Shown here: one piece after another, positions 36,047 to 43,481 of the stretch
Position numbering within the stretch: position 1 is the stretch's first letter
Layout: each line of letters starts with the position of its first letter
NCBI RefSeq assembly: GCF_030678915.1
Contig: NZ_JAUUTZ010000029.1
Span: forward strand, 1 to 56,111
Direction: 5' to 3'
Source: Paracoccus wurundjeri
GTDB lineage: Bacteria > Pseudomonadota > Alphaproteobacteria > Rhodobacterales > Rhodobacteraceae
DNA: 56,111 nucleotides
Notes under the pieces: generated by a model
Seen by the model: the letters and a program-made list of their open reading frames with translations, nothing else
Databases searched by the model: none
What the model was told of the DNA's origin: nothing
Program-made: the position numbers and the translations under genes

Positions 36047-37291
36047 TCACTCTCTTTCGCGTTGGCGGTCTTGCTCTTTGGCATTTTGGGCATGGGCGGG
36101 CGCCACCAATGCGCCCGTACGCAGCATCCCGTTAATTTCTTCTTCGGAAAATCCGGCACCACACAGAATTTCCGTCCCATGCTCACCCGGTTTTGGCGCC
36201 GGGCGGCCGGGGCTGGCCGGTGTCCTGCTCCAATAGGCGGGAACGGCCATCTGCCGGATACGACCCTCGGTCGGGTGGTCGATCATTTCGAAAAATCCGG
36301 TTTGGGTCAGATGGGGATCGTTCAGCATCCCTTCGAAATCATGCATCGGCATCGCCGGAATATCGGCCATCTCCAGAAGCGCCATCCATTCCGCAGTCTT
36401 ACGGGTTTCGAATATCCGGCTTAATTCGGCATAAACCTCGTCGATATGGGCCATGCGGGCTGCAAAGCTACGATACCGGGGATCGGCTTCGGGCATCTCG
36501 GGCCGCCCGATCGCCTGGAAAAACCGCCGCCAATGCCCGTCATTGTAAACCAGCGCACAGACGAAACCGTCTTTCGTTCGGTATGGCCGCCGGTCCACCG
36601 ATAACTGGCGACGGTATCCACCCCGGTCCAGCGGCGGGTCATAGGTAAGGCCGCCCATATGATCGCCCATGATCAGGTTGACCATCGTTTCCAGCATCGG
36701 AATATCGACCCGCTGCCCCTGCCCGCTGCGATTCCGCTCGACCACCGCGGCAAGGATCGCATTGACCGCGGCCAGCCCCACGATCCGATCCACGATGGCC
36801 GAGGGCACATAGCGCGGCTGACCATCGTTCACGCAGGAAAACAGGTAAGGCAGCCCGCTGGCCCCCTGTATCAGATCATCATAGGCAGGACGGTCGGCAT
36901 ATGGCCCCGTCTGACCGTAACCGAACATCCCGGCATAGATGATCTGCGGGTTGACCGCCGAGATGTCCTCGTATGACAGCCCAAGCCGCGCCATCGCCCG
37001 CGCCCGGATATTATAGACCAGGATATCGGCATCCTCGCAAAGCCGCAGCAGGGCCGCGCGGCCGTCGATGGTCTTGAGGTTCAGGATGATGGATCGTTTC
37101 GAGCGGTTCGCATGAAGAAAGATCGGTCCCATATCATCGTGTCGGGATGGTCCGATCTGGCGCACGACATCGCCTTCCGGGCTTTCGACCTTGATGATAT
37201 CGGCACCGAAATCGCCAAGCGTCAGCGTCGCATAGGGCCCCATCAGAACCGAAGTCAGATCAATGACGCGAAGTCCGTCAAGTGGCCCCAT
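36047..37291 (-). CDS. CaiB/BaiF-family CoA-transferase
   Basis: A 414-residue protein, first gene of the leftward operon, with GGGGAGGAAGG upstream. MGPLDGLRVIDLTSVLMGPY and LGDFGADIIKVESPEGD are family hallmarks, and the catalytic aspartate is in RPAYDDLIQGASG. It lacks the His-Asp racemase pair of its neighbour, so a CoA transfer from an acyl-CoA such as succinyl-CoA to the imported acid is the likely reaction. The C-terminal about 15 residues (QNAKEQDRQRERE) are charged and not conserved. Confidence 0.85.
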   Translation of the reverse strand: MGPLDGLRVIDLTSVLMGPYATLTLGDFGADIIKVESPEGDVVRQIGPSRHDDMGPIFLHANRSKRSIILNLKTIDGRAALLRLCEDADILVYNIRARAMARLGLSYEDISAVNPQIIYAGMFGYGQTGPYADRPAYDDLIQGASGLPYLFSCVNDGQPRYVPSAIVDRIVGLAAVNAILAAVVERNRSGQGQRVDIPMLETMVNLIMGDHMGGLTYDPPLDRGGYRRQLSVDRRPYRTKDGFVCALVYNDGHWRRFFQAIGRPEMPEADPRYRSFAARMAHIDEVYAELSRIFETRKTAEWMALLEMADIPAMPMHDFEGMLNDPHLTQTGFFEMIDHPTEGRIRQMAVPAYWSRTPASPGRPAPKPGEHGTEILCGAGFSEEEINGMLRTGALVAPAHAQNAKEQDRQRERE

Positions 37292-37324
37292 GTCGAATGC
37301 CTTCCTCCCCAGTGCTGATTTTTA

Positions 37325-37361
37325 GTTCATATATTTGAACATTAAGTTCACTAACATGAAC
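37325..37361. promoter_or_regulatory. Two tandem operator palindromes in the IclR/catabolic divergent region
   Basis: GTTCA-TATATT-TGAAC at 37325-37340 and GTTCA-CTAACA-TGAAC at 37346-37361 are perfect half-site repeats with six-base spacers. Their centres are 21 bases apart, two helical turns, so two dimers would bind the same face. IclR-type regulators often bind as paired dimers. The sites lie 34-70 bases upstream of the CaiB start and between it and the regulator gene. Confidence 0.75.
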
Positions 37362-37479
37362 CCTAGACTTCAGCTTTCCACTCTGTCAAGTATTGCTCCC
37401 GGGCAATTTCATGCCCTCAATCCGGGTGGGCGCCGAAAGCGGTGCAGTGATTCATCCTGTCAGCCAAGAATGCCGCGAC

Positions 37480-38235
37480 ATGCCGACAATCGTGAAACAA
37501 GCTGCAAATGTCCTTGATCTACTGGAGTTTTTCGCCGCACAGGGAAGGCCCGCCACGCTGGCTGAACTCGTCGATCATTTCGGCTGGCCCAAATCCAGCA
37601 CCTTCAATCTGATCGTCACCCTGTCAGAGCGCGGCTTCCTTTATGAACCGCGGCCCCGCCAGGGATTTTATCCGACCCCACGTCTGCAGGTGCTTGCGCA
37701 GGATATCGCGCAGGCAGAACCGCTGGCGGACAGTTTGCAGGAACTGCTGCGTGAACTTGCCGCGCTGAGCAGCGAGACCGTATGGCTTGCAGGACCGGCG
37801 GGAATGCATGCGGTCTTTCTGTCGGTCATCGAATCCCCGCATGCCATCCGTTATACGGCGGAACCCGGAAAACGTGTGCCGCTTCATGCAACGGCGACCG
37901 GTCAGGCCATCCTGTCCCAGATGCCCGCAAGACGGCGTGCGGCGATGTTGCGGCAGGCGGAATACCGGCGCTACGGATCCGGCACGCCCATGTCCGCCGA
38001 GGAGGTCGAGACGCTGATCGAGCAATCGCTTCAAAGAGGATGGTTCATGAGCGCATCCTCATACAGCCCGGATCTTGGGGGCGTCTCTGTCCCGCTATCG
38101 ATCAAGGGGCGGATGCTGGCGGCAACCATTGCCGGTCCGCTGTTCCGGATAGAATCTTCATTGGATATTCTTGCGGCCAGACTGATTGAAGCGGTCGGGC
38201 AGCATTGCTCCGACGATCGGGCATCAGATAAATGA
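37480..38235 (+). CDS. IclR-family transcriptional regulator
   Basis: About 251 residues from the ATG at 37480 (MPTIVKQAANVLDLLEFFAA). Longer starts at 37393 and 37411 are possible but add non-conserved residues and lack ribosome sites. The winged HTH (LAELVDHFGWPKSSTFNLIVTL) is followed by the IclR effector domain (LPLHATATGQAIL-type segment VPLHATATGQAILSQMP and LAATIAGP). It is transcribed away from the CoA-transferase operon and probably controls it and the enoyl-CoA hydratase gene 50 bases downstream. Confidence 0.85.
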   Translation: MPTIVKQAANVLDLLEFFAAQGRPATLAELVDHFGWPKSSTFNLIVTLSERGFLYEPRPRQGFYPTPRLQVLAQDIAQAEPLADSLQELLRELAALSSETVWLAGPAGMHAVFLSVIESPHAIRYTAEPGKRVPLHATATGQAILSQMPARRRAAMLRQAEYRRYGSGTPMSAEEVETLIEQSLQRGWFMSASSYSPDLGGVSVPLSIKGRMLAATIAGPLFRIESSLDILAARLIEAVGQHCSDDRASDK

Positions 38236-38285
38236 ATGGCCGGGCATGACGCACGAAAACCGTCCACGCAGGAAAGGATCACCCC

Positions 38286-39086
38286 ATGACCACAGCCACC
38301 GCTCCTGTCACCGAAATCCGTGTAGGGCGCGAAGGTGATGTCCTGATCCTTTCCCTTGATGGTCCCCGGACCCGCAATTCGATCAGCCGCCCGGTCTATG
38401 AAACGATCCGCGCGCAAATGCTTGATGCCAGTGAAAACTCCGATATCCGCGCCATCGTGGTGACCGGGCTTCATGGGTTTTTCTCTTCCGGCGGGAATAT
38501 CGTCAATTTACAGAAAAGCGCGCAAGGCAGCATGGCCGAAGCTGCGCTGGGCACGGACGCGCTTAACACGATGATCCTCGCCATACGCAATTGTCGCAAA
38601 CCGGTGATTGCCGCCGTCGAAGGAGGCGCCGCCGGAGCAGGTCTGTCGCTGGCGCTTTCCTGCGACATGATCGTGGCCGCCGAGAATGCGAAATTCACGG
38701 CAGCTTATGTCAAGATCGGCCTCTCCCCCGATGGCGGGCTGACACATTTCCTGTGCGATGGCCTGCCGCGACAGCTTGTCACCGAAATGTGCCTGACGGG
38801 CGAGCCGGTTGACGCGGCGCGGCTGCATTCATGCGGGATCGTGAATCGTATCGTTCCTGCGGACGGGGCACTCGCGGCGGCGAAAGGACTGGCCGCGAAA
38901 CTGGCCAATGGGCCAATGAATGCCATGGCCGTCATCAAGGCGGAAATCGGAGCGGCCTCTTGCAACGAACTGGCGACGCAGCTGGATCTTGAGGCAAGAG
39001 GGATCAATACGGCGCGTTTCGGAAAAGAGGCCGCCGAAGGGTTGGCCGCTTTCCTGGAAAAGCGCAAGCCGGATTTTCGCCGCTGA
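38286..39086 (+). CDS. Enoyl-CoA hydratase/isomerase family protein
   Basis: A 266-residue crotonase-fold protein, with RBS CAGGAAAGGA. The oxyanion-hole segments FFSSGGNIVNL and EGGAAGAGLSLALSCDM are present, and FTAAYVKIGLSPDGGLTHFL covers the second catalytic region. A canonical second glutamate is replaced around SPDGG, as in several atypical hydratases or isomerases, so the exact reaction is open. It shares the IclR transcript and probably works on the product of the acyl-CoA dehydrogenase. Confidence 0.85.
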   Translation: MTTATAPVTEIRVGREGDVLILSLDGPRTRNSISRPVYETIRAQMLDASENSDIRAIVVTGLHGFFSSGGNIVNLQKSAQGSMAEAALGTDALNTMILAIRNCRKPVIAAVEGGAAGAGLSLALSCDMIVAAENAKFTAAYVKIGLSPDGGLTHFLCDGLPRQLVTEMCLTGEPVDAARLHSCGIVNRIVPADGALAAAKGLAAKLANGPMNAMAVIKAEIGAASCNELATQLDLEARGINTARFGKEAAEGLAAFLEKRKPDFRR

Positions 39087-39151
39087 TTGCCGCTTAGTGG
39101 AAGCGGTGCTCAATCCGGTACAAATGTTCGGCATCCCGCGCCGTCCAGCCG

Positions 39152-39661
39152 TCAAAGCCATGGCACCGGAAATCTGGCATAGGCCACGTAAAGCGGGTGG
39201 CGCGGCGCCCTGTCTTTCGTCAGACCCAGATGCCACAGGCCGCAGCCACTCTGACGCAGCAACTGCTCGACCTCAGCGCCCCGGCCAAGATGCGCGCCAT
39301 GAGCACCCCAGGCGCATAACACCCGATCCGCCCAAGCCGCCCCCTCAAGCAGCACGGCATCATTCCCGGGGCCGACCGGATCGGCGGCCTGCTTCAAATC
39401 TTCGGGGCGAGTGGCACGCCACGCGAAGATATTCGCGACGCGAAACGCGCCGAAACCCATAGCGCGGGCCCGACGCTCACATCTTTCAACCGTAGGATCG
39501 TTCTGCCGCTCATCCGCCCGCGACGGATTCAGCATCACGTAAAGCAGCCGGTCTCCCGGTCCCCATTCCCGGGTCAGCGAATACCGGTATCCGCCGCAAT
39601 CCGAGAATATGGCGCAGGAGCGCGTTCCTTCATCCTGGTGATGCCGTATAATCATGACCAT
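39152..39661 (-). CDS. DUF1643 domain protein
   Basis: A 169-residue protein of DUF1643: YRYSLTREWGPGDRLLYVMLNPSRAD, then NDPTVERCERRARAMGF and FRVANIFAWRATRPEDL. The function is unknown; similar proteins occur in many bacteria and phages. A second ATG at 39655 is an equally good start. It lies on the minus strand after the rpmJ terminator, with its own transcription likely. Confidence 0.8.
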   Translation of the reverse strand: MVMIIRHHQDEGTRSCAIFSDCGGYRYSLTREWGPGDRLLYVMLNPSRADERQNDPTVERCERRARAMGFGAFRVANIFAWRATRPEDLKQAADPVGPGNDAVLLEGAAWADRVLCAWGAHGAHLGRGAEVEQLLRQSGCGLWHLGLTKDRAPRHPLYVAYARFPVPWL

Positions 39662-39670
39662 TCGAAAATG

Positions 39671-39694
39671 AAAAAACCCGCCGGATCGGGCGGG
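39671..39694 (-). terminator. Terminator of rpmJ
   Basis: On the minus strand CCCGCC-CGATCC-GGCGGG is followed by TTTTTT. It is about 30 bases after the rpmJ stop codon. Confidence 0.85.
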
Positions 39695-39723
39695 TCATTT
39701 CGTACCTGCGGTGATCCCGCCGA

Positions 39724-39849
39724 TCAGCCCTGACGGGCCTTGAAACGGCGATTGGTCTTGTTGATCACATAAACACGGCCTTTGCGGCGCACGACCTGAC
39801 AGTCGCGATGCCGGCTCTTGAGCGAGCGGAGCGAGTTACGAACCTTCAT
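39724..39849 (-). CDS. rpmJ: Ribosomal protein bL36
   Basis: A 41-residue basic protein (MKVRNSLRSLKSRHRDC, then RKGRVYVINKTNRRFKARQG). It is the longer, zinc-independent bL36 form: the usual CXXC…CX4H residues are not retained apart from one Cys in RDCQVV. It sits between a strong terminator and tRNA-Val as a monocistronic gene. Ribosome site GGAGAAGACCG precedes the ATG. Confidence 0.95.
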   Translation of the reverse strand: MKVRNSLRSLKSRHRDCQVVRRKGRVYVINKTNRRFKARQG

Positions 39850-39898
39850 CGGTCTTCTCCTTCATCGCGGCGCGTCGCAGCCGCCAGGAAAACGAAAT

Positions 39899-39920
39899 GC
39901 CCCCGGTTTCGGCCGGGGGC
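39899..39920 (-). terminator. Terminator-like hairpin after tRNA-Val
   Basis: GCCCCCGG / CCGGGGGC with a six-base loop, directly downstream of the tRNA on the minus strand, followed by ATTTCGTTTT. It is strong as a stem and has a weak T tract. Confidence 0.65.
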
Positions 39921-39930
39921 GGCGAAATAA

Positions 39931-40005
39931 TGGTGGGCGGTACTGGGATCGAACCAGTGGCCACTACGATGTCAACGTAGTGCTCTACCGCTGAGCTAAC
40001 CGCCC
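39931..40005 (-). tRNA. tRNA-Val (GAC)
   Basis: A 75-base cloverleaf on the minus strand: acceptor GGGCGGT / ACCGCCC, D arm GCTC…GAGC, anticodon arm CTACG-TTGACAT-CGTAG with anticodon GAC, T arm ACTGG-TTCGATC-CCAGT, and an encoded CCA. All stems pair fully. Confidence 0.97.
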
Positions 40006-40166
40006 GTTCCCTTGGTGATTCTGCCGCCATTCCTTTTAGGAATTGCAGGCGTGACCGCCTCGGTGCGAGCGTCTATACATAGGCCGTAAGCGGGTTTCAA
40101 GACCTATTGGAACACCTACATAGTGGATTATAACCGAATCGTGCCTCTGAGATTGGGAAACGCCTT

Positions 40167-41033
40167 GTGACCAAGTCTGACATGCCGTTTATTCTGAAGC
40201 GCCCCAGTCACTGGATGAGCGGCGTGATATTCGCATCTCCGCATTCCGGCAAGGAATATCCCGACTGGTTTCTGGATAGCACCTCGCTGCCGAAGAAGGT
40301 CCTGCGCTCATCCGAGGACGCCTTTGTCGACCGGTTGATCGACTGTGCCCGCGAATACGGCGCGGTCACGCTATCAGCACGAATGCCGCGCTGCCTGATC
40401 GACCTGAATCGCGGCCCCGACGAAATCGATCCGCTGGTCGTGCGCGGCGTTCCGCGCCATCCGCTCAATCAACGAACCCTTGCGGGACTCGGCGTCATTC
40501 CGCGCGTGGTCGCACAAGGCCGGATCATTCACAATCGCCCGCTTAGTCGCGCCGAAGCCGAGAGCCGGATCGATGCCTATTGGCGCCCCTATCACCATAC
40601 GCTGAGCGCGTTGATCGCAGAAGCCCGCACGAAATTCGGGCAGGCGATCCTGATCGACATGCATTCGATGCCGCGGGACGCTCTGTCTCATCTGCATGGG
40701 CACCGGCCGGAATTCGTTCTGGGGAACCGTTATGGTCTGTCGGCCTCGGCTCGGGTGCTGGATATGGTCGCGGACACGATCGAGTCGGAAGGCTGGACCG
40801 TCCGGCGGAATTCCCCCTTCTCGGGAGCCTATATCTGTTCGACCTATGGGCGTCCCGGACGGAATATTCATGTCGTGCAGGTCGAGATTGACCGTTCCCT
40901 GTATATGGACGAAACGACGATCAGCCCGCTGCCCTGCTTTAACATATTCGCAGACCGGTTGGGCAACATCATCCGCAAGTTGTCGGCATTCGACGCCGGC
41001 ATGAATTCCGATGAAAGCATTGCTGCCGAATAG
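40167..41033 (+). CDS. N-formylglutamate amidohydrolase family protein
   Basis: A 288-residue protein with a GTG start after TGGGAAACGCC. FASPHSGKEYP near residue 22, RCLIDLNRGPDEIDP near 74 and LIDMHSMP near 165 are the metal- and substrate-binding patterns of this family. HutG-type members cleave N-formylglutamate in histidine breakdown, but no hut genes are nearby, so another N-acyl amino acid is possible. It precedes the QmcA gene by 33 bases. Confidence 0.85.
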   Translation: MTKSDMPFILKRPSHWMSGVIFASPHSGKEYPDWFLDSTSLPKKVLRSSEDAFVDRLIDCAREYGAVTLSARMPRCLIDLNRGPDEIDPLVVRGVPRHPLNQRTLAGLGVIPRVVAQGRIIHNRPLSRAEAESRIDAYWRPYHHTLSALIAEARTKFGQAILIDMHSMPRDALSHLHGHRPEFVLGNRYGLSASARVLDMVADTIESEGWTVRRNSPFSGAYICSTYGRPGRNIHVVQVEIDRSLYMDETTISPLPCFNIFADRLGNIIRKLSAFDAGMNSDESIAAE

Positions 41034-41066
41034 TTACTGAAAATAATGTAAAGAAAGGTTTCGAAC

Positions 41067-41966
41067 ATGCAGGATATCCTGGAGAACTTGGGCGAGCTTC
41101 TTGGCCAGAATCTCGCTCTGGTCGTTCTGGCGATCGTCCTTTTTCTGGCAATCAGTTCGGCGGTCCGCATCGTTCCCCAATCCGAAAAATATGTCGTCGA
41201 ACGATTTGGCCGGCTACGATCGGTTCTTGGTCCCGGGATCAATTTCATCGTCCCGTTCATCGACCGGGTGCGGCACAAGATTTCGATCCTCGAACGTCAG
41301 CTTCCCACGCATCGGCAGGATGCGATCACCGCCGATAACGTGTTGGTCGAGGTCGAAACCTCGGTTTTCTACCGTATCATCGAGCCGGAAAAGACCGTTT
41401 ACCGCATTCGCGATATCGATGCCGCCATTGCGACGACGGTCGCCGGTATCGTACGTTCGGAAATCGGCACGGTCGAGCTGGATCAGGTCCAGTCGAACCG
41501 GGCCCAACTGATCGAGCGCATCCGGGAATCGGTCGTGAACGTGGTCGACGATTGGGGAATCGAGGTAACCCGGGCCGAGATTCTGGACGTCAATCTGGAT
41601 GAAGCGACACGCGCCGCCATGCTTCAGCAGCTTAATGCGGAACGCGCCCGCCGCGCTCAGGTAACCGAAGCCGAAGGCAAACGCCGCGCCGTCGAACTGG
41701 CTGCCGATGGCGATCTCTATGCCGCCGAGCAACAGGCCAAGGCCAAGCGCGTTCTGGCGGAAGCGGAAGCCTATGCGACATCCGCCATCGCCGAAGCCAT
41801 TGCCGCAAACGGTCTTGAGGCCGCCCAATATCAGATCGCGATCAGGCAGGTGGATGCACTGACAGAAGTCGGCAAGGGTAATGGCAAGCAAACTGTTATC
41901 CTGCCCGCTTCTGCCCTCGATTCCTTCACCGAAGCCTTCAATCTGCTGAAGGGCCGGGCGAAATGA
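41067..41966 (+). CDS. qmcA: SPFH/Band 7 membrane protein QmcA
   Basis: A 299-residue protein with one N-terminal membrane helix (LVVLAIVLFLAISSAV), an SPFH domain (VPQSEKYVVERFGRLRSVLGPGINFIVPFIDRV onward in the family order) and a long coiled-coil region rich in Ala/Glu/Arg (residues about 190-245). SPFH proteins assemble into large membrane rings linked to protease regulation. It overlaps the NfeD-like gene by four bases (ATGA), the usual partner. Confidence 0.9.
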   Translation: MQDILENLGELLGQNLALVVLAIVLFLAISSAVRIVPQSEKYVVERFGRLRSVLGPGINFIVPFIDRVRHKISILERQLPTHRQDAITADNVLVEVETSVFYRIIEPEKTVYRIRDIDAAIATTVAGIVRSEIGTVELDQVQSNRAQLIERIRESVVNVVDDWGIEVTRAEILDVNLDEATRAAMLQQLNAERARRAQVTEAEGKRRAVELAADGDLYAAEQQAKAKRVLAEAEAYATSAIAEAIAANGLEAAQYQIAIRQVDALTEVGKGNGKQTVILPASALDSFTEAFNLLKGRAK

Positions 41967-42232
41967 CCTGGATGAATGGCTGGTTATGGATTGTCGCGGC
42001 CCTGATCCTGGCGATATTCGAGTTATTCGCCCCAGGCTGGATTTTCATGGGCATCGCGGCAGCCCTTGGGATCATGGGATTGCTCATGCTCAGCGGCTTC
42101 TGGACTGCGGGGCTGCCCGTAACGCTGGTCGTCGCTGCGGTCGTCTCCGGACTCGTCTGGTTACTTCTGCGCAGATTCGCGGGCGTCAGAAAGGGTCAGG
42201 TGCGAATCTGGGATCGCGACATCAACGATTGA
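41963..42232 (+). CDS. NfeD-family membrane protein
   Basis: An 89-residue protein with three closely spaced hydrophobic segments (WLWIVAALILAIFELF, IFMGIAAALGIMGLLML, VTLVVAAVVSGLVWLLL). It corresponds to the short YbbJ type and lacks a full OB-fold domain. It partners the SPFH protein upstream, with overlapping start and stop codons. A role in membrane microdomain or protease modulation is inferred from the family. Confidence 0.85.
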   Translation: MTWMNGWLWIVAALILAIFELFAPGWIFMGIAAALGIMGLLMLSGFWTAGLPVTLVVAAVVSGLVWLLLRRFAGVRKGQVRIWDRDIND

Positions 42233-42263
42233 CCGGGCCGCCAGTCAAGGCAGGAGCAGGTAT

Positions 42264-42680
42264 TTGCACAACGAAGAAACCCGTTTCCACGGCGCCAAGC
42301 TGGTACTGACCGAAGGTGGATGCTTGCTGACCTATCTGCGGGACGATTTCATACATATCCCCTTTCCCGCCCATTGGGATCTGCCGGGCGGCGGACGGGA
42401 AGGACAGGAGACGCCGATCGAATGCGCCCTGCGGGAATTGCAGGAAGAGTTTGGGATTAGGCTGCAGCCGGCGCGATTGACCGGGCGCCGGTTTCCCTCG
42501 TTTCAACGGCCGGGTGAATTTTCGTGGCTGTTCCGGGGCGACCTCACCCCTGCCGAGATCGCCGCGATCCGTTTCGGCGACGAGGGGCAGGAATGGCAAA
42601 TGATGCCGATCGAGGAATTCCTTGTTCATCCCCAAGCCGTTCCCCATTTCAGGCAACGGGTCAAGAAGATGCTGACCTGA
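42264..42680 (+). CDS. Nudix hydrolase
   Basis: A 138-residue protein with a clear Nudix box, G-G-R-E-G-Q-E…RELQEEFG (residues about 44-66). The enzyme would cleave a nucleoside diphosphate derivative; the substrate is unknown. TTG at 42264 is chosen as start: AGGAGCAGG lies just upstream and the first ATG is far inside the domain. It starts 32 bases after the NfeD-like gene and may belong to its transcript. Confidence 0.85.
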   Translation: MHNEETRFHGAKLVLTEGGCLLTYLRDDFIHIPFPAHWDLPGGGREGQETPIECALRELQEEFGIRLQPARLTGRRFPSFQRPGEFSWLFRGDLTPAEIAAIRFGDEGQEWQMMPIEEFLVHPQAVPHFRQRVKKMLT

Positions 42681-42826
42681 GCGTAGGAATGCGCCTGGCG
42701 AGGCGGGTTCATCCGGAAGATCGCGCTGGCAACAGCCCGCCAAAATCCGGCGCGGCGCTTGCCCCGGAGGCCCGCGATTGTTAACCCTTGCAAAGACAGT
42801 GATCCATTCAACCAGAGGCCCAGCCC

Positions 42827-43357
42827 ATGAATCCGCGTTTTGCCCTTCTTGCCCTGCTGCTTCCCCCACTCGCCGCCTGTGACGAGGCGGCAAGATCCGA
42901 TTTACGGCAAGGGCTTGGAATGGGGGCCGAGGAGGCCCAGCCGGAAGACCCGGCCAAGCCACGCCCGCCCGCGGTATCACCACTGGAAGTGCCGATCGAA
43001 ACGGGTGCGGGCGAAGCCGTTCCCGCCACCAACGCCAATGCCGAGACCCTGAACACGCAGGCATTCGCCGCCCGCGGGAATGAACCGTTCTGGAGCGTCG
43101 ATGCCAGCGGCAGCACCGCGGTCTACAAAACGCCCGAAAACCAAACCGGCCGGCAGGTCAATGTGAACCGGTTGTTCTTCGCGCAAGGCGTGGAATATGT
43201 CGGCACGCTGGACGGGCTGGTCTTTAAATTGACGGTTCGCGGCACCGACTGCACCGACAGCATGTCGGGCGAGAAATTCCCGATGAGCGCATCGCTGACC
43301 GTCGGCGGGAAAACCCATGAAGGCTGCGCCGCGCCAGCCGAAGCCGCTCAGGGCTGA
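42827..43357 (+). CDS. Lipoprotein with a COG3650-like domain
   Basis: A 176-residue lipoprotein with lipobox LAAC at residues 15-18. A Pro/Ala/Glu-rich linker (about 30-80) leads to ARGNEPFWSVDA, a recurrent opening of the COG3650 family, and two cysteines in CTDSMSG and GCA that may form a disulfide. The function is not known. It lies 124 bases upstream of yjbH; co-transcription is uncertain. Confidence 0.75.
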   Translation: MNPRFALLALLLPPLAACDEAARSDLRQGLGMGAEEAQPEDPAKPRPPAVSPLEVPIETGAGEAVPATNANAETLNTQAFAARGNEPFWSVDASGSTAVYKTPENQTGRQVNVNRLFFAQGVEYVGTLDGLVFKLTVRGTDCTDSMSGEKFPMSASLTVGGKTHEGCAAPAEAAQG

Positions 43358-43481
43358 GCCACGATAAATCCGTCGATGTGGCACGGAAACATCCGCAGCC
43401 GCGAAATCGGAACATATGGGCTGTTCCACTGCTCCGATCCCGTTAATATGCGTTGAAACATTGTTACCAAGGATGCCGCCC

